From assembly GCF_900130075.1 (NCBI RefSeq), contig NZ_LT671418.1:1674001-1738000 (forward strand): DNA of 64,000 nt, written 5' to 3'. How positions within the stretch are numbered: the first letter of the stretch is position 1; every line of letters begins with the position of its first letter. Below the pieces are notes generated by a model. That model saw nothing but the letters and a program-made list of their open reading frames with translations, had not been told where the DNA came from and searched no databases. The DNA is from Herminiimonas arsenitoxidans (GTDB taxonomy: Bacteria; Pseudomonadota; Gammaproteobacteria; Burkholderiales; Burkholderiaceae_D). The translations under genes and the position numbers were made by a program. Below, piece by piece: positions 35,971 through 45,668 of this stretch.

Positions 35971-37269
35971 TCAGTTGATCGAGGCAAAAGTGCGCTCGAG
36001 TAAATGTGCTGCCGCCAGTGCGCGCGCATCACTCCAACGCGGCCCCGTAAGAGTGACGCCCAGTGGCATGCCGCCCGGGCCATTTCCCAGCGGTACGTGC
36101 ACGCATGGATTGCCGAGCAGCGACCACATGCGATTGAAAATCGGATCGCCGGTAGCAGCCAGTCCTGCTGGCGCTTCACCTTCTGTACTTGGCGAGAGCA
36201 GTATGTCTACCGTTTCAAACACGCCAGCGACCATTTGGCGCGATGCCGCAGCCAAGGTCTGTGCTGCGACATACGCAGGACCATCGATGGCTCTACCTGC
36301 TTCCAGCAAAGCTGCAAAGGCATCGCTGAAACCATCTGGACTGGTACGTGCTTCAGATGCAAATGCCGCCGCTGCCTCATAACCCATGATGCGAATTTGT
36401 GCGTCGGTCAAACCAGCGCAAGGTGCCGGCAAATCGACATCACTGATGATGGCACCAGCGCGTTCCAGCAAGCGCGCCGCCTGCTCCAGTTTTTCGCGTG
36501 CACCAACACTGGCTCTATCCCAATGTGCAGTACGGCAAATACCGATACGCAAGCGCGGTGCCGCAGCATCCGACGACAGCATCGATGACAAAGGCAAACG
36601 CGCCAGCGCACCGATAAAGAAAGCTGCGTCGTCCACGCTACGCGTCAATACGCCGACAGTATCCAGACTAGGCGCCAATGATTTGATACCGGCCAAGGAC
36701 AAAGTGCCGAAGGTCGGCTTGTAGCCGACCACCCCACAATACGCCGCAGGCCGGACGATAGATCCTGCCGTTTGCGTACCAAAAGCTGCCGGCACCATGC
36801 CGGATGCAACTGCTGCTGCCGAACCGCTGGATGAACCGCCCGGCGTATGATCGGCTGCTCCATGAGGATTACGCGTCGGGCCAGGACGGAAAGTAGCGAA
36901 CTCTGTCGTGACCGTTTTACCCATCACCACCGCACCTGCGCTGCGGGTACCGGCAACGCAAGCTGCATCCAGCAATGGTCGATAGTTGCTGTAAATCGGT
37001 GAACCATAAGTGGTCGGCATATCTGCCGTATCCATCAAATCCTTGACGCCTATCGGCAAGCCGTACAACAAACCGGCATGCGGTTGCGCATCAAGGCTGC
37101 GCGCCTGTTCAATCACGTGTGCCGCATCGAAATGCTGCCATGCGTGCACTGCCGGTTCATATTCTTCAATATGTGCGATACCGGCACGCGCCACCATTTC
37201 CACCGACACTTCACGACGCGCGATACAGGCAGCGAGCTCCTTCAGGGACGAACTTGCGTAATCTTTCAT
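35971..37269 (-). CDS. amidase-signature enzyme
   Basis: Cytoplasmic amidase of 432 residues using a Ser-cisSer-Lys triad: Lys in GVKDLMDTADMPTTYGS and the Gly/Ser-rich signature PGGSSSGSAAAVASGMVP near residues 145-160, nucleophile in QTAGSIVRPAAYCG. It hydrolyses a C-N amide bond; the substrate is probably what the neighbouring importer takes up. It resembles AtzE/biuret-type and GatA-like amidases but is not the GatCAB subunit, since gatB and gatC are absent. Confidence 0.87.
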   Translation of the reverse strand: MKDYASSSLKELAACIARREVSVEMVARAGIAHIEEYEPAVHAWQHFDAAHVIEQARSLDAQPHAGLLYGLPIGVKDLMDTADMPTTYGSPIYSNYRPLLDAACVAGTRSAGAVVMGKTVTTEFATFRPGPTRNPHGAADHTPGGSSSGSAAAVASGMVPAAFGTQTAGSIVRPAAYCGVVGYKPTFGTLSLAGIKSLAPSLDTVGVLTRSVDDAAFFIGALARLPLSSMLSSDAAAPRLRIGICRTAHWDRASVGAREKLEQAARLLERAGAIISDVDLPAPCAGLTDAQIRIMGYEAAAAFASEARTSPDGFSDAFAALLEAGRAIDGPAYVAAQTLAAASRQMVAGVFETVDILLSPSTEGEAPAGLAATGDPIFNRMWSLLGNPCVHVPLGNGPGGMPLGVTLTGPRWSDARALAAAHLLERTFASIN

Positions 37270-37283
37270 GCAGCTTTTTCCAT

Positions 37284-37991
37284 TTAACCGAAGTAAGCAG
37301 AGCGTACGTCGTCGTTACTAGAGAGTGCTTCTGCCGTGCCTTGCGCCATCACGCGGCCTTGCGACAGTACGTAGCCATAGTGTGAAATCGCCAGTGTCTG
37401 CCGTGCGTTCTGTTCCACCAGCAGCACCGTGATGCCCATTGCATTGATCTGCTTGATGACCTTGAAGTTTTCTTTGACGTAGAGCGGCGACAAACCTAGC
37501 GAAGGTTCATCAATCACCAGCAACTTCGGCTCAGCCATCAAACCGCGACCGATAGATACCATCGCCTGCTCGCCACCCGACATGGTGCCGGCCAGTTGTG
37601 CTGCGCGTTCTTTCAGTCTTGGGAAAATTTCATACACGCGCGCCAAACGTTCGCGTACCACTGCGCCGTTGGTTTCCAGGAAGGCACCGAGCGCCAGATT
37701 TTCTGCCACGCTCATACGCGGAAAAACCTTACGGCCTTCCGGTATGCACGAGATGCCGCTGGCGATAATCGAGTGCGTTTTTTCACCGGCAAGATTGCGC
37801 CCACCCCACAAAATTTCGCCCTGGCGTGGTGGCGTCAAACCCAATATCGAACGAATCAGCGTGCTCTTGCCTGCACCGTTGGCACCGAGTATGCAAGTGA
37901 TCTTGCCTGGCGCCACTTCGATGGAAACGTCGTGTAATACATTCACCTTGTCGTATCCGGTGGTGAGTCCCTTGACGGTCAGGTTGCTCAT
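37284..37991 (-). CDS. livF: ABC importer ATPase LivF-type
   Basis: 235-residue ATPase of a branched-chain amino acid/amide importer (HAAT family). Walker A is GANGAGKST; signature [16 protein letters not shown] (variant of LSGGQ); Walker [14 protein letters not shown]; switch His replaced by [11 protein letters not shown] as is normal for LivF. The start at 37991 overlaps the livG stop by ATGA; the longer frame to 38090 lies inside livG. Confidence 0.92.
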   Translation of the reverse strand: MSNLTVKGLTTGYDKVNVLHDVSIEVAPGKITCILGANGAGKSTLIRSILGLTPPRQGEILWGGRNLAGEKTHSIIASGISCIPEGRKVFPRMSVAENLALGAFLETNGAVVRERLARVYEIFPRLKERAAQLAGTMSGGEQAMVSIGRGLMAEPKLLVIDEPSLGLSPLYVKENFKVIKQINAMGITVLLVEQNARQTLAISHYGYVLSQGRVMAQGTAEALSSNDDVRSAYFG

Positions 37992-38815
37992 TCTGCTTCT
38001 CCAAGATAAGCGGTTTGCACATTGGGGTCGGCAGTGATTTCTGCGTACGTACCTTCGGCAATTTTTTTGCCGTAATTGAACACGATGCAACGATTGGTAA
38101 TCCGTTCGATGACATTCATTTCATGTTCGATCAGTACGACGGTCAGATTCGCCAGCTTGCTGCGCACCTGCAAAATATCGTCCATCAAGGCTTCAGTTTC
38201 ATCGTGCGTCATACCGGCCGAAGGTTCATCCAGCAATAACAAACGCGGGCCACTCAACAAGGCACGACAGACTTCGATCCGACGTCGGTCAATCATGGTG
38301 AAGGTTTCCACCGGCTCGAACATGCGTGCCACTAAAGGTGGGCTGAAGATATTGAGCAAGGCTTCGACCTTGGCAACGTAAGCATCGTATTCAGCACGGA
38401 AAGCCTTACGACGGAACAGATTGAAAAACAGTCCGTGCTGCATGTGCTGGTAATCGCCGATGACGATGTTGTCGAACACTGTCAGTGGCAATGACAGACG
38501 CGAACGTTGGAAAGTACGCGCCACACCGCTGCGATAAATCTCTTGCGGCGTCTGACCGATGACTTCCTGCCCGTTATAAATGATGGAGCCGCTGCTAGCC
38601 TTGTACAAACCAGTCAGGACATTGAAGAAGGTGGTTTTGCCCGAACCATTCGGCCCCAGCAAACCCAGCACTTCACCTTCATTGATGTGCATATTGAGTT
38701 TATCCAATGCCGTCAGACCGCCGAAGCGCATCGTCAGATCGGAGACTGCAACTAATTGAGTGTTCACGGCTGTGCCAGATTCAGGATTCATGAATGTCGT
38801 GTTTTCTGCGTTCAT
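37988..38815 (-). CDS. livG: ABC importer ATPase LivG-type
   Basis: 275-residue ATPase partner of LivF. Walker [11 protein letters not shown]-loop [10 protein letters not shown], Walker [16 protein letters not shown] and switch segment [11 protein letters not shown] 20-residue N-terminal extension rich in Asn and Thr precedes the usual start; an internal ATG could also serve. The start overlaps the livM stop by 4 bases, so all liv genes are translationally linked. Confidence 0.92.
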   Translation of the reverse strand: MNAENTTFMNPESGTAVNTQLVAVSDLTMRFGGLTALDKLNMHINEGEVLGLLGPNGSGKTTFFNVLTGLYKASSGSIIYNGQEVIGQTPQEIYRSGVARTFQRSRLSLPLTVFDNIVIGDYQHMQHGLFFNLFRRKAFRAEYDAYVAKVEALLNIFSPPLVARMFEPVETFTMIDRRRIEVCRALLSGPRLLLLDEPSAGMTHDETEALMDDILQVRSKLANLTVVLIEHEMNVIERITNRCIVFNYGKKIAEGTYAEITADPNVQTAYLGEAE

Positions 38816-39978
38816 TGCGCACCCTTTCTACTAAAGAACAGGCGTGTCTTGCGTGGCAATAAACCATCTGGACGGAACAGCAGAATGGCGATCACCAATG
38901 CTGCGTACAACAACACGCGATATTCCTGAATGAACTGGAGTTTTTCGGGCAGCATCAAAACGATAATCGCAGCTGGAATCAAACCGACAGGATTACCGAG
39001 ACCACCGAGAATCACGATAGACAACATCAACAAGGAATCGGAGAAGGTAAAGTTATTCGGCGCGATAAAGCCCACCATCATGCCGTACACGCTACCGGCA
39101 ATACCTGCAAACAAATTACCCATGGTGAAAGCGATCACCTTCCAACGTGCGATATGCAAGCCGAAAGTAGCCGCTGCGGTTTCGTCGGTACGCACCACGT
39201 CCATGCTCAAGCCTACCCACGAACGTTCCAGCGCCTTGATCAGCACGAAAGCGCTGGCGCAGATCACCAAACTCAACAGAACATAAGAGACGTAGAACGA
39301 GAACTCGATACCAAACAGCGAGAAGCCCTCATTGAAAGCATGACCGAACAACTGCATGCCCGGCACTTGCAAACCTTGCGGTCCACCGAGTACATCGTTG
39401 ACTTCAATAAAGGTCTTGAACAGGATGCCAAAAGCAATCGTAACCAACGCTGCATAGTGACCACGTGTACGCAGCACCGGCAGGATCAGCACCGAGCCGA
39501 TGATTGCCGCAACCACACCCGAGATCGCAATATTCGCCAACTGCGGCAAACCGGTATGCGTCGCCAGCACCGCTGTGGTGTAACTACCGATACCGAAGAA
39601 AGCTGCGCCCGCAAAGTTAGCCACACCAGCAAAACCGAATTGCAAGGTCAAACCCATGCAAGCAGTCGAGTACAGCAAGACTGCGCAAATCATCATCAGT
39701 ACAAAGTGACTATCGTAAAACGCAGCCACCAGTGCCAACAGACCAACCACAGTCCAGATGCGCGCCAAACCGGGACGGCTGGCCGCTGCCTGTTCGATCT
39801 GCTGCGTAGTGCCCAGCTTTTTCCCTATCATGACCAAAGCCAATGCAACCACGATCAATACACCGATCGCTACTTGTGATTCCGCATGCAGGAACAACCA
39901 CATGTAAGCGGTCACCAGCAAGGTCGCCAAAGCCAGTACTAGCTTGGCTGAATGTGTTTTCAATTTGTTGTCGCTCAT
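38812..39978 (-). CDS. livM: ABC importer permease LivM-type
   Basis: 388-residue inner-membrane permease with about ten helices. It has the LivM motif TGLPQLANIAISGVVAAIIGS and the EAA-like loop SWVGLSMDVVRTDETAAATFG. I chose the ATG at 39978, one base beyond the livH stop; a longer frame to 40008 overlaps livH. N-terminal residues 1-15 are charged and cytoplasmic. Confidence 0.9.
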   Translation of the reverse strand: MSDNKLKTHSAKLVLALATLLVTAYMWLFLHAESQVAIGVLIVVALALVMIGKKLGTTQQIEQAAASRPGLARIWTVVGLLALVAAFYDSHFVLMMICAVLLYSTACMGLTLQFGFAGVANFAGAAFFGIGSYTTAVLATHTGLPQLANIAISGVVAAIIGSVLILPVLRTRGHYAALVTIAFGILFKTFIEVNDVLGGPQGLQVPGMQLFGHAFNEGFSLFGIEFSFYVSYVLLSLVICASAFVLIKALERSWVGLSMDVVRTDETAAATFGLHIARWKVIAFTMGNLFAGIAGSVYGMMVGFIAPNNFTFSDSLLMLSIVILGGLGNPVGLIPAAIIVLMLPEKLQFIQEYRVLLYAALVIAILLFRPDGLLPRKTRLFFSRKGAQ

Positions 39979-39979
39979 A

Positions 39980-40909
39980 TCAGACTCGCTCGCTTGATTT
40001 TTCGGCAATCAGCCCGGTTGGTTTCCAGGCCATCACAATGATGACAACGGCAAATGCAAAGACGTCTTTGTATGCACTTGGAATATCCGGTATCAGTGCC
40101 GGCAGCATCGCGCTACCAAACACCTGCAATCCGGCGAACAGGAAGCCGCCCAGAATCGCGCCGTAAATATTGCCGAGGCCACCGAGAATCGCAGCCGAGA
40201 AACCAATCACGCCCAACAGCAAACCGACGTTGAAATTGATTTCGTTGTAATACAAACCGTTCATCACACCAGCCAATGCCGCCATGCCGGAACCGAGTGC
40301 AAAGGTCAGTAAGACTACTGCTTCAAAATTGATACCCATCAGACGTGCAGTTTCACCATCCTGCGCTACCGCACGTATCGCCATACCGAGGCGTGTGCGT
40401 GTAATCAAAAAGTGAACGCCTGCAATAATCGCCAGACCGCTGAGCAGCAGAATCACGTTATCTGCACGCAAGGCAAAGCCGGCAAAATCAATCGAGCCTG
40501 TAGGCAGTAAAGACGGGAATGGTTTGGAGTTCGAACCATCGGGATAGAACAGACGCACAGACTCGCGCATCACGGTGCCCAGCATCAGCGTCGCCAACAA
40601 GGTGTTGAGCGGCGGGGCCTTGTGCAAAGGCAGAATCAGGAATTTGGCAATCGCAGCGCCCAATAGTCCGGTCACACATACCGCACTCAGCACTACTGCT
40701 ATCAAACGTATCCAGGGTGAGCCGATATCCAGCATCAAGACCCCGGTCGAGGCCGTCAGGCCTGCAAAAGCGCCGACCATCAAAGTATCGCCATGCGAAA
40801 ACTTGATGACATCGAGTACGCCGAAAAACAAGGTAAAACCAACTGCAACCATGGCGTAAATCATGCCTAGCATCAGTCCGTTGAATATATATTGACCGAT
40901 TTCACTCAT
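39980..40909 (-). CDS. livH: ABC importer permease LivH-type
   Basis: 309-residue permease with eight or so helices. The start MSEIGQYIFNGLMLGMIYAMVAVG is the family N-terminus and GGAGAAAG stands before the ATG at 40909. The coupling loop is RTRLGMAIRAVAQDGETARLMG; GGLGNIYGAILGG follows. Pairs with LivM to form the pore. Confidence 0.92.
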   Translation of the reverse strand: MSEIGQYIFNGLMLGMIYAMVAVGFTLFFGVLDVIKFSHGDTLMVGAFAGLTASTGVLMLDIGSPWIRLIAVVLSAVCVTGLLGAAIAKFLILPLHKAPPLNTLLATLMLGTVMRESVRLFYPDGSNSKPFPSLLPTGSIDFAGFALRADNVILLLSGLAIIAGVHFLITRTRLGMAIRAVAQDGETARLMGINFEAVVLLTFALGSGMAALAGVMNGLYYNEINFNVGLLLGVIGFSAAILGGLGNIYGAILGGFLFAGLQVFGSAMLPALIPDIPSAYKDVFAFAVVIIVMAWKPTGLIAEKSSERV

Positions 40910-40934
40910 CGCTTTCTCCACTTCATGTCTATCG

Positions 40935-40968
40935 TGTTGCAGGCGTGGCCATGAGCCAGCCTGCAACA
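40935..40968 (-). other. hairpin in the receptor-livH gap
   Basis: TGTTGCAGGC/GCCTGCAACA arms continued by TGGC/GCCA across one bulged base; 14 pairs in total and no T tract. It stands in the same place as the hairpin after the 6464-7564 receptor gene and probably raises receptor over permease levels. Confidence 0.5.
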
Positions 40969-41003
40969 GATCGTGTCTGCTTTACATTTGCTTCGTATCT
41001 GTA

Positions 41004-42179
41004 TTACAGACCGGACAATTTGCGTTTACCGGTAGCGTAGATGCTGTCTTCCCAGATCACCCACTTGCCATCTTGAACCACGTACTTGGTTACCAGCGGC
41101 ACGATGTTTTGACGATGATCATCGAAAGTCACTTTACCGATCAGCGTGTCAGCATCTTTGGTTTGGTTCAGTACATCGCGTACCTTCTTGCGATCCGGAC
41201 CGACTTTTTCAACTGCATCCATGATCAGGTTGGCAGCCGCGAAAGCGAATGGACCGTAGGCTTCAGGTGGTTCGCTGTATTTTTGCAATTGGTACTTTGC
41301 AGTGAAGTACAAACCACCAGGAATTTTTTCCCATGGTGCGCCTTCGATGAAGGACAGTGATCCTTCAGCCAGCTTCTCGCCTACGCCTTGGATATACGCG
41401 TCTGATTTGATGCCGGAAGTACCTTCAAACTGTGCCTTGATGCCCAGTTTTTCCATTTGAGTACGGATACGTACGCCCAGTGGTGTCAGGCCGCCGAAGT
41501 ACACGACTTCAGGTTTCAGTTCGCGGATTTTGGTCAGTTCGGTGCTGAAATCCTGCTGGTCTGCAGTCACGCCGAATGTTGCCAGCACGGTGCCGCCATT
41601 CTTTTTGACGAATTCGGAGAAGTACTTGTTGTGACCTTTGCCGTAATCGGTGGTGTCATGAATGATCGCCCACTTCTTGTAGCCTTGCGCAATCATGAAC
41701 TTGGCCGCAACTTCACTTTGGTTAATCATCGTGCCATTGACGCGATGTACTTCCTTGAAGTTATTACCGTAAGTGATTTCTGGCAGTACTGCGCCCCACA
41801 CGACGACTGGCAAACCGAAGCGGTTATAAACACCGACCGTACCCATCGCAACCGCCGAGCAGAAATGCGTTACGCCAGCGATGATGCTTTTGTCAGCAGC
41901 GATTTTGGTCGCTACCTGTACGCCAACGTTAGGACGACATTCATCATCCTGCGTGACCAGTTCATAGGTATATTTGGCTTTTGGATCAGCGTTGCGCAAA
42001 CGCACCGCCAGATCAGCAGAATTGCGCCCACCGAGGCCAATGGAGGAGACGCCACCAGTCAACGGACCTACAAATGCAATTTTCACGACATCTTTAGCCG
42101 ATGCCTGCATGCTCAGCAAACTCATGCCCACGGCGGCACATAATGCTGCAGCCTTTAATACTGTATTAGTCTTGCTCAC
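41004..42179 (-). CDS. LivK-type receptor of the amide-uptake operon
   Basis: 391-residue periplasmic binding protein, first gene of the operon. Signal peptide is 1-28 (MQASAKDVV), then VKIAFVGPLTGGVSSIGLGGRNSADLA. It differs from the lone LivK at 32729 in the ligand region (VTHFCSAVAMGTVG in place of GHLNSGATIPAS), so the ligand is probably not a simple branched-chain amino acid. CCTTGGAG lies just before the ATG. Confidence 0.87.
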   Translation of the reverse strand: MSKTNTVLKAAALCAAVGMSLLSMQASAKDVVKIAFVGPLTGGVSSIGLGGRNSADLAVRLRNADPKAKYTYELVTQDDECRPNVGVQVATKIAADKSIIAGVTHFCSAVAMGTVGVYNRFGLPVVVWGAVLPEITYGNNFKEVHRVNGTMINQSEVAAKFMIAQGYKKWAIIHDTTDYGKGHNKYFSEFVKKNGGTVLATFGVTADQQDFSTELTKIRELKPEVVYFGGLTPLGVRIRTQMEKLGIKAQFEGTSGIKSDAYIQGVGEKLAEGSLSFIEGAPWEKIPGGLYFTAKYQLQKYSEPPEAYGPFAFAAANLIMDAVEKVGPDRKKVRDVLNQTKDADTLIGKVTFDDHRQNIVPLVTKYVVQDGKWVIWEDSIYATGKRKLSGL

Positions 42180-42213
42180 TTTTTTCTCCTTGGAGTATGG
42201 GTCGACGGGAACA

Positions 42214-42230
42214 ATTCAAGTTGCTTGAAT
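42214..42230. promoter_or_regulatory. operator palindrome 1, ATTCAAG-N3-CTTGAAT
   Basis: Perfect 7-bp arms around TTG, 35 bases before the receptor ATG. The same arms recur at 42255. Placement and repetition mark a regulator site; the XRE-cupin protein of the operon is the best candidate. Confidence 0.7.
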
Positions 42231-42254
42231 GACAGTAACAACAAAAACCTACAT

Positions 42255-42271
42255 ATTCAAGTACCTTGAAT
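42255..42271. promoter_or_regulatory. operator palindrome 2, ATTCAAG-N3-CTTGAAT
   Basis: Same arms around TAC. The centres of the two sites are 41 bases apart, close to four helical turns, so two dimers could bind on one face of the DNA. Confidence 0.7.
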
Positions 42272-42534
42272 CACATTCAGCAACAACCGTGCCAATCGGA
42301 AATTGAAGAGTGAGTCTCTATATAGAGAAAAGGCGAAATGGACTGTGGTAAAGACGTAACAACAGCCAGGAAAAAGATGGAAATGACACAAGTTCATGCG
42401 CCGAAATGGCGAGATCTTGCACCGAATGCGGGAGCATCCGAAGGCGGAAAGACAATGCCACAACCAGAACACTACCTAGTTAACGAGGCCTGACAACTCA
42501 AGGCAATCACGCTACTTGGTCAGAAAATAGACGA
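42272..42534. other. promoter region without genes
   Basis: About 260 bases between the operators and the cytochrome terminator. It contains a self-complementary TCTCTATATAGAGA (42315-42328). A 71-codon minus-strand frame at 42257-42472 has no ribosome site and overlaps the operator, so it is not called. The operon promoter should lie here. Confidence 0.4.
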
Positions 42535-42561
42535 AAAAAAAGCGCCTACCGGCGCTTTTTT
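42535..42561. terminator. terminator after the cytochrome c gene
   Basis: A-rich run, AGCGCC TACC GGCGCT, then T5; in the minus direction it lies 20-45 bases beyond the cytochrome stop. Confidence 0.85.
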
Positions 42562-42579
42562 CTTGCAATCACAAGCTGA

Positions 42580-42888
42580 CTATTTCAGCGTCATGATCCA
42601 TGTAACGAGCGTACGAGCTTCCGCTTCGCTTACTTGTGCATTGGCTGGCATCGGCACGGTTCCCCATGCGCCGCTACCGCCTTTCAATACTTTCTGTACC
42701 AGCTTGTCTTCCGCGCCTTTTTGACCGGCGTACTTAGCTGCGACATCTTTAAAGGAAGGACCCAGCACTTTATTCGTCACCGAATGGCAAGCCATACAGT
42801 TCTTTGCCTTCGCCAAATCGGCATTTGCCATCGCGACATTGGACACGCCGGCAGCCAGAAACAAACACACCAACAAGGAACGTTTCAT
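42580..42888 (-). CDS. small periplasmic cytochrome c, class I (c551/c8-like)
   Basis: 102-residue single-heme electron carrier. Signal peptide 1-22 (AMANA), heme-binding CMACH at about 31-35, and the distal Met in VPMPANAQV. The size and PxxPM-type loop suit cytochrome c551/c8, which donates electrons to terminal oxidases or nitrite reductase. TTGGAGAAAAGC before the ATG at 42888 sets the start. It is a single-gene unit with its own terminator. Confidence 0.88.
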   Translation of the reverse strand: MKRSLLVCLFLAAGVSNVAMANADLAKAKNCMACHSVTNKVLGPSFKDVAAKYAGQKGAEDKLVQKVLKGGSGAWGTVPMPANAQVSEAEARTLVTWIMTLK

Positions 42889-43043
42889 GCTTTTCTCCAA
42901 GGATTGATCGCCGCTATTCTACCGTGTTTCACCTACACGAGACATTGCGCTGTACCGATACAACGTATACATAGCATCCAGGTTGACAACTGTAATTGAC
43001 CGTTACTATTTTTCACAATATGCTGCGTCGTCAAGGAGGAAAC

Positions 43044-43259
43044 ATGCCGCTCATTATCGTGATCGTATTGCTAACGGTCTTGAAATATTTTGAAGTTGGA
43101 CCGCTCGCCGATATCTCATGGTGGTGGATCGTCGGCCTCATCGCCGTTGCCTTTATCTGGTTTGAATTCATCGAGCGCATGCTCGGGCTCGATAAACGCA
43201 AAGCACATGAACAACTCGAAAAAGCACGCAAGGAACGTATCAAAAAAACGTTCAAATAG
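43044..43259 (+). CDS. small Trp-rich membrane protein (TIGR04438 type)
   Basis: 71 residues with two transmembrane helices: MPLIIVIVLLTVLKYF and WWWIVGLIAVAFIWFEFIERMLG, then a very basic tail (KARKERIKKTFK). Strong AAGGAGG at 43032-43038, five bases before the ATG at 43044, replaces the longer frame. Burkholderiales carry this small Trp-rich family with unknown function. Confidence 0.75.
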   Translation: MPLIIVIVLLTVLKYFEVGPLADISWWWIVGLIAVAFIWFEFIERMLGLDKRKAHEQLEKARKERIKKTFK

Positions 43260-43414
43260 CCCACACCACCTTTAAATGCTTGCTGAAAACCAATACCAGC
43301 CTGAAAATACAAGCGTCTGTAATCTATAAAAAACGTCTGCCCATTCAGTGCGAGATCATTTGCTGCTCTCTCATCCACGATAATAGTTTTCAAAAAAACT
43401 GATGTGACTGCCTG

Positions 43415-45088
43415 ATGTTGAATCTCCAGAGCATAAAGTTTCGAATCATTGCACTCGGTGTTGTGCTGCTCGTTGTCGGCATACTGGTACGTCATTTTTT
43501 TGCCGTTCCACTGATTGAGGAACGCGTACAAGCTTTGGCAGCAACACAGCAAATGTCTGTCGCATCCTATATTGCGCAAGATATTGACCATAATCTGGCT
43601 TCACGTCTGTCACTGGTAGAAAGCTTTGCCGCCGACCTGCCGCCTGCATTGACAAGTCAGCCGAATGAATTGAATAGCTGGCTTAATCAACGACAACGTA
43701 TCAATCCCATCTTCGATGGTGGATTACTTGTCATCAAACCTGATGGCTATGGTCTTTTAGCCGCAGCGCCTGCCTCAACAGATCATGACCGCATGGACTT
43801 TGCAGCAACAGACTGGTTCAAGAACACCGTACGAGACAACAAAGCGGTCATGGGTCGCCCATCGTTTGAACACAACAATCCCGCTATCGTTTTCTCAGCG
43901 CCGGTTCACGATGAAGAGGGGAAAATCATCGCTGTGTTAGCTGGCATTGCCTCACTGAATGCACCTGGCTTTCTCGATCATCTGCAAAAGGCAACGCTCG
44001 GCGCTACTGGCGGTTTCTTGCTGGTTTCACCTGCAGATAAATTATTTGTCGCAGCCAGCGATCCCAACATGATCATGAAGCCGACGCCACCTATCGGCGT
44101 CAATCTGCTGCATGACCGCGCCATGCTGGGCTATCGTGGTTCTGGTGTAACGATCAATGCCAAGGGAGTCCAAGAACTGTCTGCCATGGCGTCTGTGCCA
44201 AGTTCGGGATGGTTCGTGGTTGCGCGCATGCCGACAGCAGAGGCTTTTCAACCCGTTACTGCACTGCGTGAATTCATTCTAAAAGCCAATGCGATTTTAT
44301 CCATCAGCATACTTGTCGCGCTGCTGGTAATGCTGTCGCGCATTTTGCGCCCACTGACTGACGCATCACGCGCAATACACAATATGGCTGATGGCAAGGC
44401 CAGGCTGACAGCTTTACCGGTGGAGCGCGAAGACGAAGTAGGAAAACTCGTGCGCGGCTTTAACTTTCTGGTAGCCAAATTAAGAAGAGAAGAAGCTGCA
44501 CTCAAGGCCAGCGAAGCACGCTTGAAGTTCATGGCGCATCACGACTCTTTAACAGGCCTATACAACCGCGTCATGCTGGAAGATCACGTGCACCAGGCAC
44601 TGGCACGCGCGGAACGCGATAATGTGCAAGTCGCCTTGTTGTTTTGCGATCTGGATGGCTTCAAGATCATCAACGATCAACATGGGCACGATGTCGGAGA
44701 CGATATATTGCGCCAGGTCGCTACGCGCTTGTCAGTTGATCGGCGGCGCGTTGATACGGTCGCCCGTTTAGGCGGCGATGAATTTATCATCTTGCTGAGC
44801 GGCCTCAGCGATGCGCGCACCGCTGCCAGTCATGTTGCCCAACAATGTCTGAGCGCGATCAGTGCACCCTTTGATGTGGATGGAAAATCGTTTACCTTAG
44901 GCATATCAATCGGCATCGCTCTACACACAGGAGCAGCCATCGCACCATCTGTTCTGATGGAAAAAGCCGACATCGCGATGTATCAGGCCAAACATGGAGG
45001 AAAAGGAAAATTCCTTTTCTTTGAAGATGAAAATAGCACTCCTCCCACAGAGTCAACCAGCATCAACAAAGAAGTAAGCGCCTCATAA
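43415..45088 (+). CDS. membrane diguanylate cyclase, dCACHE-HAMP-GGDEF
   Basis: 557-residue enzyme making cyclic di-GMP. A first helix (about 10-28) and a second (about 290-312) bracket a periplasmic dCACHE sensor; HAMP is near 313-365. The GGDEF domain has an intact GGDEF motif at about 453-457, with RRVD just upstream forming the RxxD product-inhibition site. No EAL domain. The intact site means it is probably active and feedback-controlled. The signal is unknown. Confidence 0.9.
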   Translation: MLNLQSIKFRIIALGVVLLVVGILVRHFFAVPLIEERVQALAATQQMSVASYIAQDIDHNLASRLSLVESFAADLPPALTSQPNELNSWLNQRQRINPIFDGGLLVIKPDGYGLLAAAPASTDHDRMDFAATDWFKNTVRDNKAVMGRPSFEHNNPAIVFSAPVHDEEGKIIAVLAGIASLNAPGFLDHLQKATLGATGGFLLVSPADKLFVAASDPNMIMKPTPPIGVNLLHDRAMLGYRGSGVTINAKGVQELSAMASVPSSGWFVVARMPTAEAFQPVTALREFILKANAILSISILVALLVMLSRILRPLTDASRAIHNMADGKARLTALPVEREDEVGKLVRGFNFLVAKLRREEAALKASEARLKFMAHHDSLTGLYNRVMLEDHVHQALARAERDNVQVALLFCDLDGFKIINDQHGHDVGDDILRQVATRLSVDRRRVDTVARLGGDEFIILLSGLSDARTAASHVAQQCLSAISAPFDVDGKSFTLGISIGIALHTGAAIAPSVLMEKADIAMYQAKHGGKGKFLFFEDENSTPPTESTSINKEVSAS

Positions 45089-45140
45089 CAAGCACTGCTT
45101 GTGCAGGCTGTGGAGCAAGTGCAAACAATAAGGCAAGCCA

Positions 45141-45668
45141 GTGCCAACATCCTATTTCATCAGACGTCTCTTACTCACACTCGTACTTCTGACCTCGCCC
45201 TTGCTGGTTTTTGCTCAAACCAAGGCCAACTTGCCGCCAGCATTGGGCAGCGCAGTCAAATCCTTGATCGCCATCCTGTCGGATAACGATACGGTTGCCA
45301 GCAGCCCTCGCCTATTACGCACCGTCAGTCTGGATGATGGTGCGCCGGATGACTATGCACTGGTCTCGTTCACGCTGTCATATTTCGACGGTGGCAATGA
45401 ATACTTTAACTATCTCGCTGCTTTCAAACGAAGCAATACACCAGGTAGCAAGACGCAACGCCCACGCTACAGACTGATTGCTGCAGTACCGGTCGGTGGC
45501 AAGGCATGGCGCTCAGTCGACTTTAACCATTTGCGTTATACAGATGGTCGCATCGAATTCGACACCAAGGAATATCGTGACCATGAGCCGTTTTGCTGCC
45601 CCAGCAAACCCGCCAAAGCGGTCTATCTGCTGGATAGATTGAGTTTGAAAGAGATCAAGACCGACTAG
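45141..45668 (+). CDS. secreted hypothetical protein (175 aa)
   Basis: Signal peptide 1-26 (LLVFAQ) then a beta-rich domain with paired Cys near the end (EPFCCPSKP). DDYALVSFTLSYFDGGNEYFNYLAAF looks like a strand-turn region. The start is GTG at 45141 with an AAGGCAAG just before. It follows the cyclase gene by 52 bases and may be co-transcribed. I do not recognise the family. Confidence 0.6.
   Translation: MPTSYFIRRLLLTLVLLTSPLLVFAQTKANLPPALGSAVKSLIAILSDNDTVASSPRLLRTVSLDDGAPDDYALVSFTLSYFDGGNEYFNYLAAFKRSNTPGSKTQRPRYRLIAAVPVGGKAWRSVDFNHLRYTDGRIEFDTKEYRDHEPFCCPSKPAKAVYLLDRLSLKEIKTD

Noticed and set aside
42257..42472. 71-codon minus-strand frame upstream of the liv receptor gene
   Set aside because: It overlaps the operator palindromes, lacks a ribosome site and has no domain.
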